In this document: in pieces, positions 1-7,999 of the stretch | Layout of the letters: each line of letters opens with the position of its first letter | Numbering within the stretch: position 1 is the first letter of the stretch | From: Pholiota molesta | Taxonomy: Eukaryota; Basidiomycota; Agaricomycetes; Agaricales; Strophariaceae | Length of the DNA stretch: 13,683 nucleotides | Reading direction: 5' to 3' | NCBI GenBank assembly: GCA_014925825.1 | Contig: JACGCK010000577.1 | Location: 1-13,683 of the forward strand | The notes under the pieces: generated by a model | Database searches by the model: none | What the model was told of the DNA's origin: nothing | Seen by the model: the letters and a program-made list of their open reading frames with translations, nothing else | Program-made: the position numbers and the translations under genes

Positions 1-644
1 AGGCAGGGGTCCAGATACAGGTTGCTGTCGGGTGGCATGGAGTGCCCGCGGTCGCCATTTGCTCGTCCTCCTCTGAAATTTTGGGAGCAAATAGTGTGTA
101 GTGTATTCTAACACACTGCAAACGATCGTACAATATAATTGAAAAATGCAATAGAAACACGCTAACCATCGAGGTTACACTGCAGGGAGCGGCATACATG
201 TCCTCCGACCACTCGGTACGCATTTCGCGCGCTATTCGCTGTGCCACGTAGGCCAGCTAGCCGCAAGCGTCAGGGTCCTAGCGATAGGTGAAAGAAATGG
301 CTCGTTTGGAGCTTGTAAAATCGCGTATGCGGTGAGGAGGCGGACATGTTGGGATCTATGTTCCGTGCTTCGTCTTCTAACGGAGCGCCGTAATTAGCTA
401 AAGGTACTATGTACAGATTCGAAGCAACTCTCATTTATGCGCTTTGTGCTATTGTATTGGTTAGGACTCGGAGACGGACTGAGATGGCATTCGGTGATGG
501 GAAGATGAGACTCAGATATGCTGCAATCATTTCATTCAGGCATTCGATCTCTGCTTGATGCTGCTTTTTGCTTGATTAATTATTATCTATGTTGTTCCTC
601 AGCTCCATATGCCGAGAAGCTCAAATAACAGAGTAACGGCCCTC
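1..644. repeat. Tandem direct repeat, copy 1 (may start before the window)
   Basis: This copy runs from the first base (aggcaggggtccagat) to ggccctc at 644 and matches 662-1322 almost throughout. The two are separated by a 17-nt linker. The offset between copies is 659-678 bp because of small indels. Bases 144-350 match the second copy with one single-base indel (at about 291) and otherwise no differences, while both flanks differ at many positions. No gene is recognisable. Because the window opens at the repeat start, further copies may lie to the left. It could be a satellite, an intergenic-spacer repeat or part of a mobile element. No terminal inverted repeats or protein-coding domains are visible. 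Confidence 0.9.
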
Positions 645-661
645 TTTCAAATGCGTTTACG

Positions 662-1322
662 AGGCAGGAATCCAGATGCAGGTTGCCGTCGGGTGGCATG
701 GAGTGCCTGCAGTCGCCATTTGCTCGCCCACCTCTGAAATTTTGAGAACAGATAGTGAATACTGTGTTATAGCATACGCAAGCAATCGTACATATTATTG
801 AGAAATGCAATAGAAACACGCTAACCATCGAGGTTACACTGCAGGGAGCGGCATACATGTCCTCCGACCACTCGGTACGCATTTCGCGCGCTATTCGCTG
901 TGCCACGTAGGCCAGCTAGCCGCAAGCGTCAGGGTCCTAGCGATAGGTGAGAAGAAATGGCTCGTTTGGAGCTTGTAAAATCGCGTATGCGGTGAGGAGG
1001 CGGACATGTGGGTCTATGTTCCGCGCTTCGTCTTTCTGACGGAGCGCCGTAGTCAACGCAAGGTATGATGTACAGATCTCCAATGCGACTCTCACTCATG
1101 CGCTTTGTGCTATTCTATTGGTTAGGACCCGGAGACGGACTGAGATGGCATTCGGTGATGGGAAGATATGATCCAGATATGCTACAATCTGTAGCTATCA
1201 TTTCATTCAGGCATTCGATCTCTGCTCGATGCCGCTAGTTTTCGCGTTTATTATTATTATTTATGTTGTTCTTTATCTACTACGGATGCCGTGATAATTC
1301 GAGTAACAGAGTAACGGCCCTC
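662..1322. repeat. Tandem direct repeat, copy 2
   Basis: Second copy of the unit at 1-644, beginning aggcaggaatccagat and ending gagtaacggccctc. Bases 803-1010 are the near-identical core. The opposite strand has a 107-codon open frame (906 to 583), but a 1-nt length difference just left of the core (cgtacatattattg here, cgtacaatataattg in copy 1) shifts the frame between copies. It is therefore not conserved as protein. Confidence 0.9.
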
Positions 1323-2340
1323 GAATCAATCGCGGCGTACAGATCACACAAGATCTAATCATGTTGGCTTGCTACCGTGATCTAGTGAGTATCACTGCAT
1401 CGGTTTCATTTTTCAAGAAAGTGACATAATATAAGGTCTACCAAAGCGATATTATAACTCCTTGAGACGAGAGCTTTTGTCGAACCTCGCGGCGCACTTT
1501 TGGCGCCAAAATGCGGGCGCTAAACCATAATGCAGTGCGAAATAGATTGCGTTCAATGTGCTGTTGAAAATAAAAATATTACAGTGATAGATTATGGTAC
1601 GGTTCTGGATCAACAGCCACGTAGGCTTGAAGTAACGAGATGGTAAAAAGTGCGATGGAGACGGCGGATCAAAATGTAGGTGTTCCTTGATATAACTAGC
1701 TCCCAAGACCGTAATTCTGCTTCACAAAACAGAAGGAAAGAAGGGGTTGAAAAGTACGTCAAGGAAGAATTTGGTAACTGCTCCTGCGCCGGTATATTCT
1801 TCCGAATTTCGGATGCAATTTGGTGTTGCCAGCAATGCCGCCGAAATCATAAATTTATATCTTTCCTCTAAGATTGGCACTCTGGAACAAAGAATTTCTA
1901 AGATTTGTAGCATCCTAGAGCATGCATGTATAGAGTATTTTACAGGGAAAGCAGGAGTGTATACGCGCAACATGATATTACCGGCCCCCGGGAGGGGACA
2001 GTACATAATTCCCATCTACCCTGAGACACAAGTGTAAAATTTGGTCGGGCTTCCTTTGCAGCTTGCTGGCAAGGCTAAACTCTAGCACCATTCACACGTC
2101 TAGATCCTGCATGCGCGACCGAGAATCACGGAAAGTGGGCGGCCCTTGGCAGCAAAAAATAACAAAAGGTGCATTTTTGTTGTCGCTTTCAAATCCCCTT
2201 TCCCTCCCTGCCGTCTTTATGACCGTGTCCCATCCTGTTGTCCAGTCTTTCATTCCAACTTCACCATCGTGACTCGTCTCAGTATGTCATTGACTCTGTT
2301 GTCTATATGAAGCTATGCTACTCTGATATACTGCTGCACC
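1323..2340. other. Intergenic stretch without a supported gene
   Basis: No protein family is recognisable on either strand. There are overlapping open frames on both strands around 1722-2037. The plus-strand one (about 96 codons, first ATG at 1813) resembles no family I know. A 14-bp palindrome lies at 1498-1511. From about 2178 to 2275 the plus strand is rich in pyrimidines (runs such as cccctttccctccctgcc), which in fungi often precedes a transcription start. An ATG in good context (gcaccATG) follows at 2341. This suggests, without proving, a promoter for the exon-like array downstream. Confidence 0.4.
1498..1511. promoter_or_regulatory. 14-bp perfect palindrome TTTTGGCGCCAAAA
   Basis: The sequence reads identically on both strands. 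It has the form of two overlapping inverted E2F-type sites (TTTSSCGC). Whether a fungal G1/S regulator binds it is inference. No gene starts close to it. Confidence 0.3.
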
Positions 2341-3200
2341 ATGTTTAGGCGCCCGTTGTCAGAGCGTGAGTGACCTCGACTTTGATGTCACCTCAACGCG
2401 ATCATCACCCTTGCGAACCGCATGCTCACATGGCTCGATTCTAACATGATATGGAAACTTCTGGTGGATTGCGAGTCCGACGTGGCAATGGGATGTTCCA
2501 AAGACAGGTGTGTGCTTTTTGCTGTCCTATCCTATACTAATTCTATCAGTAGATATTCCAACTCCATATTGAAACTTCCCGCAGACTGCCCCATTTCATT
2601 CCCAACATTCCAAAAAGCGTCTTATTTTCCTTACCTGATACAGCACCCATTTTAGCTCCAGATATTCCGACTCCATTCTGAAACTTCCCATGGACTACTA
2701 GACAACGGGGATGTTTGAAGGTTCTGTTTCTATTTTTTCTTGCCTGATACGTGACTGAATCTATCTTCAGATATTCGGACGCCATTTTTGAACTTCCGGC
2801 GGACATGCCATTCGAACAGGTGTGTCCTTTTCCATACCTGATACAGCGCTAGTTTTATCTTCAGATATTCTGACTCTATATTCTAGCTTCCCGCGGACTG
2901 CTAGACAACGATGGGATGTTTGAAGGTTCTTTTTCTATTTTTTCAGATATTCAGATTCCGTGTTTGCACTTCTGGTTGACATGCCATTCGAACGAGTGTG
3001 TTCTTTTCTATATCTCAACCATATCTGATACAATGCTAATTTTATCTTCAGATATTCCGACTCTATATTCAAGCTTCCCGCGGACTGCGGGACAACGATG
3101 GATATCAGGTATTCATCTGTTCTCTTGCTTTATGATGCATTACTGATTCAGCTCCCAAAATTCAGAATCGATATTCAGAGTTCCCGCGGACTGCACCACG
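2341..3200 (+). repeat. Array of about 49-bp exon-like repeats with intron-like spacers
   Basis: A block close to ATATTCCGACTCTATATT followed by CAAGCTTCCCGCGGACTGC recurs at 2553, 2662, 2771, 2865, 2947 and 3052. Weaker copies lie at about 2437 and 3165. Copies at 2771-2819, 2865-2913, 2947-2995 and 3052-3100 are each 49 nt. Most are preceded by a 3'-splice-like ttttatcttcag. The spacers 2820-2864 (45 nt), 2996-3051 (56 nt) and 3109-3151 (43 nt) begin with GT, carry a branch-like ctgat or ctaat and end in AG. Blocks 2662-2864 and 2865-3051 are a tandem pair of two repeats each. In one frame the copies encode variants of a short peptide (IFELPADMPFEQ, VFALLVDMPFER, IFKLPADC), but most copies are out of phase or carry stops. 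I do not recognise the family. It may be a decayed gene, a spliced non-coding RNA or repeated alternative exons. Confidence 0.6.
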
Positions 3201-3257
3201 CCCTTCGCTCCAATCAGATTTTGAATCCCACGGTTTAGATCTTAAGCGCCCGTCGTC

Positions 3258-3600
3258 ATGGTATACGATCTCCCACATGTCCATAGACTACGCTGGTATA
3301 GTCTGCTTATTTGACCCTACAAGATGCTTACTGTCTATTTTCGTCAAACTGTAGGGCTGTGTTCAATGGAGTTCACTGTGAGGAAGGGATGTATCTGGTT
3401 TACGAGGTAAATGATGCATGTTGAGTATCTTTTTACATACTGACATAAATTTCAGCCTTCCATCGCAAACACGGAGGGGCATGTTCACATTTCCTGCCCT
3501 TCTAAACCCTAACATTCCCGCCTCTTTCCAATTTTAGGTGCCGCGTGGCAGGAAGGAACTGCTGATTTGGGTTTCTCGAAGCTATGTGCCCTTATCATAA
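3258..3600 (+). CDS. Hypothetical 59-residue protein in four small exons
   Basis: Exons 3258-3295, 3355-3406, 3456-3482 and 3538-3600 join through introns of 59, 49 and 55 nt. The splice junctions are gctg/gtatag to tgtag/gg, gag/gtaaat to tttcag/cc, and cat/gttcac to ttttag/gtg. Branch-like tactgac and ctaac sequences lie in the second and third introns. The joined frame starts MVYDLPHVHRLRW, continues AVFNGVHCEEGMYLVYE, and ends KELLIWVSRSYVPLS before TAA. Every junction keeps the frame, and the composition looks like real protein. The third donor is weak. A stop (3243) lies upstream in frame, so the start is either this ATG or an upstream exon in the repeat array. It may be the surviving 3' end of a larger gene whose 5' exons are the array. 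Function unknown. Confidence 0.35.
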
Positions 3601-3655
3601 TCTTGTATTTGCATCTTTCTGACATTTCCACGTTTTCGACAGTTTGACAGCCACA

Positions 3656-4095
3656 ATGATTAGATCGAGCGTGCGCGCAAAATCGAGCTTTGAGTTTCCG
3701 CGCGACATTGCGACTTGGTGCGCAAAACCCGTTTATTCATTATTCACTGACGACGTGCATTTTAGAGCTAAGCCTGACAGAGCTGACTTTGGAAAACAAG
3801 AGTAAGTGACCTTACCCTGTATTCCCATTTTACTGACTTTCCACCTCTTTGAAATCAGCCAAAATTGTTGATTTGTGCTTTGAATTTCCGTGCAACCTGC
3901 CCTTCGAAGCAGGCTGACTTCGGAAAACAAGAGTAAGTGACCTTCCCCTGTATGCTCAATTTACTGACATTCCCACCCCTTAGGATGAGCCGAAATCCTT
4001 GGATTGAGCTTCGGAAATTCCGCGCGACATATAACTTGGTGCGTAAACCCATTTATTGACTATTTACTGCCTAATACATTTTTAGGACTATCCAC
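3656..4095 (+). repeat. Second exon-like repeat array, related to the first
   Basis: Segments 3681-3765 and 4004-4085 are about 80-bp relatives (gagctttgagtttccgcgcg versus gagcttcggaaattccgcgcg), each ending in a 48-49 nt GT..AG spacer. Segments 3783-3858 and 3915-3983 share gactttggaaaacaagagtaag and a spacer beginning GTAAGTGACCTT with a tactgac branch-like site. Exon-like blocks are 3766-3801, 3859-3932 and 3984-4036. Splicing 3859-3932 to 3984-4036 keeps one open frame, in which FRAT occurs in both blocks (LNFRATCPS and RKFRATYNL). Unspliced, an ATG at 3656 opens 49 codons to TAA at 3803, including FEFPRDIATW, which resembles the peptide in the first array. No known family is recognised. 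Confidence 0.5.
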
Positions 4096-4123
4096 GTTAG
4101 CCTGCCCTTCGGGGTGGGCTAAC
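4096..4123 (+). other. 12-bp RNA hairpin with UUCG tetraloop
   Basis: GTTAGCCTGCCC, loop TTCG, GGGTGGGCTAAC. All twelve positions pair if the two central T/G steps form wobbles, and the loop is the very stable C(UUCG)G. A weaker version of the same hairpin lies at 3896-3913 in the repeat array (CCTGC...GCAGG around CCTTCGAA). The two differences between right arms that fall in the shared stem keep pairing. The hairpin sits between the array and the end of MEF1 on the opposite strand, so it may shape the 3' end of a plus-strand transcript. Confidence 0.6.
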
Positions 4124-6267
4124 CTCTGATCCTATGATCTCCCCACACCCAAAAAAAAGACAGCGACTTACGTGTTTTCAAGTTTTCACGCCGTATGGTA
4201 ATTCCCGCCATCAATCCCGCCCCGTCCCGTGACTTACCCCGCCCAAGCGCCCGACGGCCCTACACATCAGACACCATCAGCACCACCTCCACCAAAACAG
4301 CTGACCCACCTTCTCCACCATGCCCCCCATCACCACCGACTCGAACGCCACATCCTTCCCCGTCCCCGCGCCGCCCGTCTGCTTCTTATGCGTATAGCTA
4401 AACTCCGCGGGCGCCGATATCGTCTCGCGGAACGCGACCTGCGGCTTGCCCGTGAGGCAGTCGACGTTGTACTCGCGGCGCATGCGCTCGACGTAGATCT
4501 CGAGGTGCAGCTCGCCCATGCCCGAGATGATCGTCTCCTTGCTCTCGTGGTCGATGTGCACCTTGAACGTCGGGTCCTCCTTCTGGAAGCGGTTCAGCGC
4601 GCGCGAGAAGTTGGGCGTTTCCGTGCCCTTGGGCTTGAGGGAGAGCGAGATGACGGGCTCGGGCACGAACATGGAGGTCTGCAGCGGGTTAAAGGAGGGT
4701 TAGGCAGGCAGGGAGGCGACGCACCATGGAGAAACTCGTCGATCCGTCGGTGAAGGTGTCTCCAGATGAACATTCGACACCGAACATGGCGCAGATTTCA
4801 CCAGGGCCGATCGACTCGACGTCCTACGAAAAACATTATTAAAACCATCCTTGTAAAATTGTATGCGATGCCATACCTCCATCTCGTTACTGTGCATGCG
4901 AACCAACCGAGGGACCTTGACCTTCTTACCAGTGCGCGCGTTGAAGATCTGCATCGACTTCTTGAGGGTACCCTGATACACGCGCATATAAGTCAACTGT
5001 CCAAAGCGTCCTTCCTCCAACTTGAAAGCCAAGCCAACTAGAGGCGCCTCAGCCGCAGGGGTCAAAGTGACTTGCGGCGACCCGGCAGGCTGGTTGGTAT
5101 CGTGCGCGAGGACCTCCGATTCCGAGGGGTTGGGCAGGTAGTTGCACACGCCGTCGAGGAGCGGCTGCACGCCGGTGTTCTTGATGGCAGAGCCCATGAA
5201 GACGGGCGAGAACTTGAGGGAGATGGTCGCGCGGCGGATGGCGTCCGCGATGTCGAGGTTGCTCGGTGTCTCGTCCATGAGCACTTTTTCGCCGATGTCC
5301 TCGTCCACTTCCGCGAGCTGTTCGATGAGCTCGGTCCGTTTTTCCTTTGCCAGTGCGAGGAGGGATTCCGGGATTTCGTCAGAGACGACGACGTTGACTC
5401 TGCTGAGAGTGAGAAGTGGAAGAAGAGTGGGTAATTGGTACTCACCCCTTGACGCCCTCGTTGTAGATAGCCTTCCAGTGCACGAGGTCGACGACACCCT
5501 TGAACTCGTCCTCGACGCCAATGGGCACCTGGACGGCCGCAGCGGGAATGCGCAGTTTCGTCCGAATTTGTTGCACAATGCGCCAGGGATTGGCGCCGGG
5601 GCGGTCCATTTTGTTGACGAAGGATATCCGGGGGACGTTGTATCGCCGCATCTGCCTGTCTACCGTGGTGGTCTGGCTCTGGACACCGGCAACGGCGCAG
5701 AGCACCAGAACGGCGCCGTCCAGAACGCGGAGCGCGCGTTCCACCTCGATGGTAAAGTCGACGTGTCCTGCAACGGTCGTTGAAGACTAAAGGAATGGTG
5801 TCATGGGGGAGACAGTGCTTACCAGGGGTATCAATGATATTAATGGCATATTTTTCCTTCGTGTTCCTGCCCAAATCCGTAGCCTCCCAGTCGCAGAAAG
5901 TGGCCGCGCTCTGAATGGTGATGCCCTTCTCTCGCTCCAGGTCCATGCTGTCCATCTTCGCGCCGACCGAGTCGCGTCCGCGCACTTCATGGATCTCCCG
6001 AATCCGTCCGGTGTAATACAGAATGCGCTCCGTCAGCGTCGTCTTGCCCGAGTCTATGTGTGCTGATACGCCGATGTTGCGCTGGTGCCCGAGACGGATG
6101 TGGTCCTGCTCAGAGAGGGTGTACTGGACTTGGGAGGGTGCGGCTTCGGGGGGCGGGGCGGGCTTGAGGGCGGTGGCGGTGGCGGCTGTTCGTCGGCCGC
6201 ATGTCGAGCTGGTGAGCCAGCTGGAGAGCGGGAAGGAGCGTTTCGCGCACGCCCGCGACAGTATCAT
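4119..6267 (-). CDS. MEF1: Mitochondrial elongation factor G1, C-terminally truncated
   Basis: A translational GTPase that moves tRNA and mRNA through the mitochondrial ribosome. Exons (minus strand): 6267-5823, 5767-5446, 5402-4877, 4823-4725 and 4678-4310, with a possible last exon 4259-4119. Introns are 43-55 nt with GT-AG ends. The ATG at 6267 is preferred over 6309 because it opens an Arg/Ser/Ala-rich presequence. Visible motifs are G1 AHIDSGKT (residues 69-76), G2 [12 protein letters not shown]3 DTPGHVDFT, G4 NKMD (200-203), domain II, and domain IV up to HKKQTGGAG. After that the gene is abnormal. GGAG joins directly to [14 protein letters not shown], losing about 17 residues, and MGG joins to MVEKG, losing about 9. 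The remaining roughly 150-190 residues, including domain V, are absent. Without the last intron the frame stops at 4277. The predicted 597-633 residues compare with roughly 760-800 in the family. It is probably a non-functional or altered copy, although the 5' four-fifths is clean. Confidence 0.88.
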
Positions 6268-6649
6268 CGCTGCCCCAGGTTGTTCGAGGAGAAACAGTGT
6301 TTCGTTCAAGTTTCGTTGGCAAAATTTGGGTGTAATTAACTTACGTAATACTGTCTTTGCCCCTAATTTCCTTACATCGCCAAAAAAAAAAAAGCGGCAC
6401 TAGGTGAAGGGAATCCTATACGTTCTGCTAAAATCCAATACATTGGTCACAAACGTATGGTAATAGAGGCTTTATCACACAATGTCATACAATACCATAA
6501 AATGCTCGGAATACTTCTGACGTTTGCAAGGCAGTTCCGTGATAGAATCCGGGGAATGCCGACTGAGTTTGGGACACGCGTCTTGCGACGCGTAATTCAA
6601 ACCCTCCTTGCTGTATCCCATCCTCAATCTCCACACCTCATAACTCACC
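6268..6649. promoter_or_regulatory. Divergent promoter region between MEF1 and PRE1
   Basis: 382 bp separate the two start codons, so both genes must take their promoters from here. Bases 6435-6446 read CCAATACATTGG, two CCAAT boxes facing opposite ways with a 2-bp spacer, about 170 bp from the MEF1 ATG and 205 bp from the PRE1 ATG. CCAAT is the site of the Hap2/3/5 complex, which in fungi controls many respiratory genes. A 12-A run lies near 6381-6392. No TATA box is convincing. Confidence 0.45.
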
Positions 6650-7339
6650 ATGGAGACTTCGTTCGCTATCACTGGGAAAGGCTACCTCATTATGGCCGCC
6701 GACACCACCGCGGCGCGCTCCATCGTCAAGATGAAAGTCGACGAGGACAAAATCAAGGCCCTGAGCCCGCACCTACTAATGGCATACTCTGGAGAGCCAG
6801 GTCAGCTCTATCGCTCCTCATATGATATCCACACTTCATTCAAAGTATCCAGGTGACACTGTCCAGTTCGCAGAATACGTCGAGCGCAACATCCGCCTAT
6901 ACCAGATTCGAAACCTCTATCCTCTCCGCCCATCCGCAGCGGCATCGTGGATCCGCAAAGCCCTTGCAGACTCCCTGCGTTCCCGAAAGCCGTATTCCGT
7001 CAACTTGCTCCTCGGAGGCTACGATACCGCTACATACGACCCCCATCTCTACTGGATCGACTACCTCGGCACGATGTCGGAGGTGCCGTTCGCTGCACAC
7101 GGATACGGTGCCTACTTTGCGCTGAGTTTGTTGGATCGGTGCGCTGCTATCCTTGGCTCTCTCTATTTGCCTCGCTGATACTGTTGAATAGGTACCACAA
7201 CCCAGAGGCAGATCTCGAGGAAGGCCTGGCGACGCTGAGGCGCTGCCTTGACGAGGTGGCGAAGCGTCTCGTGGTCAGCCCTGGGAAGTACAAAGTGAAG
7301 ATCGTTGATAAGGATGGTGTTCGGGAGATCGAATTGTAA
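6650..7339 (+). CDS. PRE1: 20S proteasome subunit beta type-2 (beta-4)
   Basis: A structural, non-catalytic beta subunit of the 20S proteasome core. Exons 6650-6800, 6853-7138 and 7192-7339 are joined through introns of 52 and 53 nt (ccag/gtcagc, ccag/gtgac; gatcg/gtgcgc, atag/gtacc), giving 194 residues against about 198-201 in yeast and human. Diagnostic blocks are [54 protein letters not shown] and [14 protein letters not shown]. There is no propeptide or N-terminal catalytic threonine, as expected for beta-4. The start CTCACCATGG is a strong fungal context. The reading frame is intact with no unusual features. It is transcribed away from MEF1. Confidence 0.96.
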
Positions 7340-7999
7340 ATTGCTCGCACCTTCGGGATGTATACATGACTGTAATGGATCGCTTTTCCCTTTGTTTTGT
7401 TTTCTTTCTGTTTTGGGATCGTTGATGACAGTTCTGGTGGTTTGTCGATTCAACCCGCTTAGTGCAATTTCTCTCTCTCAGCTCCTATTTACGGTGCTGC
7501 GTTCGCTCTCCACGACAGCTGATATATTCACCAAGCAGGATCTATGATATTTCGTCCGATTTCTGATGGATGCTGCGAAATGCTCAGTAACTGAGCAAAG
7601 AACCTACCATTTTCTACTAATAACTTATTTCTTCGAACAGAATATAAACTCTTTGAAAAGCCCAACAAGTTCCAATCCCAACCAACATCTTCACCGTCAG
7701 TCTCCTGCAAGCTCGTATCCCATAACCCGCCCAAAGCTAAAAATAGAGCAGCGTACAAAACTCGTTACAGCCAGCCGCACCTTCCCTCCTCTTCAGCCTC
7801 CCATCTTCCCGCTACACTTCCCAGCCCCTTTCTCCCGCCTTAGGGTCAGCCGCCTAGCACGAAACCCATTCCTCTCTCTTCCACCCTCTCTTTCTATCCT
7901 TCCTTTTTACCACACCGCCCCCGCTCCAAAGCGTACCCCTCCGCACCTACCACCTTCTCCGCTGACGACGTCAGACACCTCCCCGCCCAGATAACCAAC
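7340..7999. promoter_or_regulatory. PRE1 3' flank and chitin deacetylase upstream region
   Basis: 660 bp without a supported gene. The left part should hold the PRE1 3' end. A TATA-like tataaa lies at about 7643. From about 7780 to 7990 the plus strand is strongly pyrimidine-rich, common before expressed basidiomycete genes. TGACGACGTCA (7963-7973) is an 11-bp near-CRE palindrome about 27 bp before the ATG at 8000. The plus-strand open frame here (7566-7994) is low-complexity Pro/Ser/Thr from the CT-rich bases and is not considered a gene. Confidence 0.4.

Noticed and set aside
290..340. Pol III B-box-like ggctcgtttgg in the conserved repeat core
   Set aside because: Poor match to the B-box consensus, no convincing A box and no nearby T run.
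583..906. 107-codon minus-strand open frame in the tandem repeat
   Set aside because: It lies in the repeat and is frameshifted in the sister copy. No known domain.
1..1322. Pair of LTRs of a retroelement
   Set aside because: The copies are almost directly adjacent, with no internal coding region, no TG..CA termini and no primer-binding site.
1747..2037. 96-codon plus-strand open frame
   Set aside because: It begins at a non-ATG codon, overlaps an equally long antisense frame, and resembles no family.
2422..3146. Ordinary single-exon small proteins in the array
   Set aside because: The frames run through intron-like spacers and differ from copy to copy, so they are by-products of the repeats.
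4229..4753. 174-codon plus-strand frame
   Set aside because: Arg/Leu-rich mirror of the GC-rich MEF1 exons and shorter than the real gene beneath it.
5142..5783. 213-codon plus-strand frame
   Set aside because: It is antisense to recognised MEF1 exons and crosses a MEF1 intron without domain signal.
6267..6309. Upstream in-frame ATG (6309) as the MEF1 start
   Set aside because: It would add an acidic, Leu-rich leader unlike a mitochondrial presequence. The ATG at 6267 opens a typical one.
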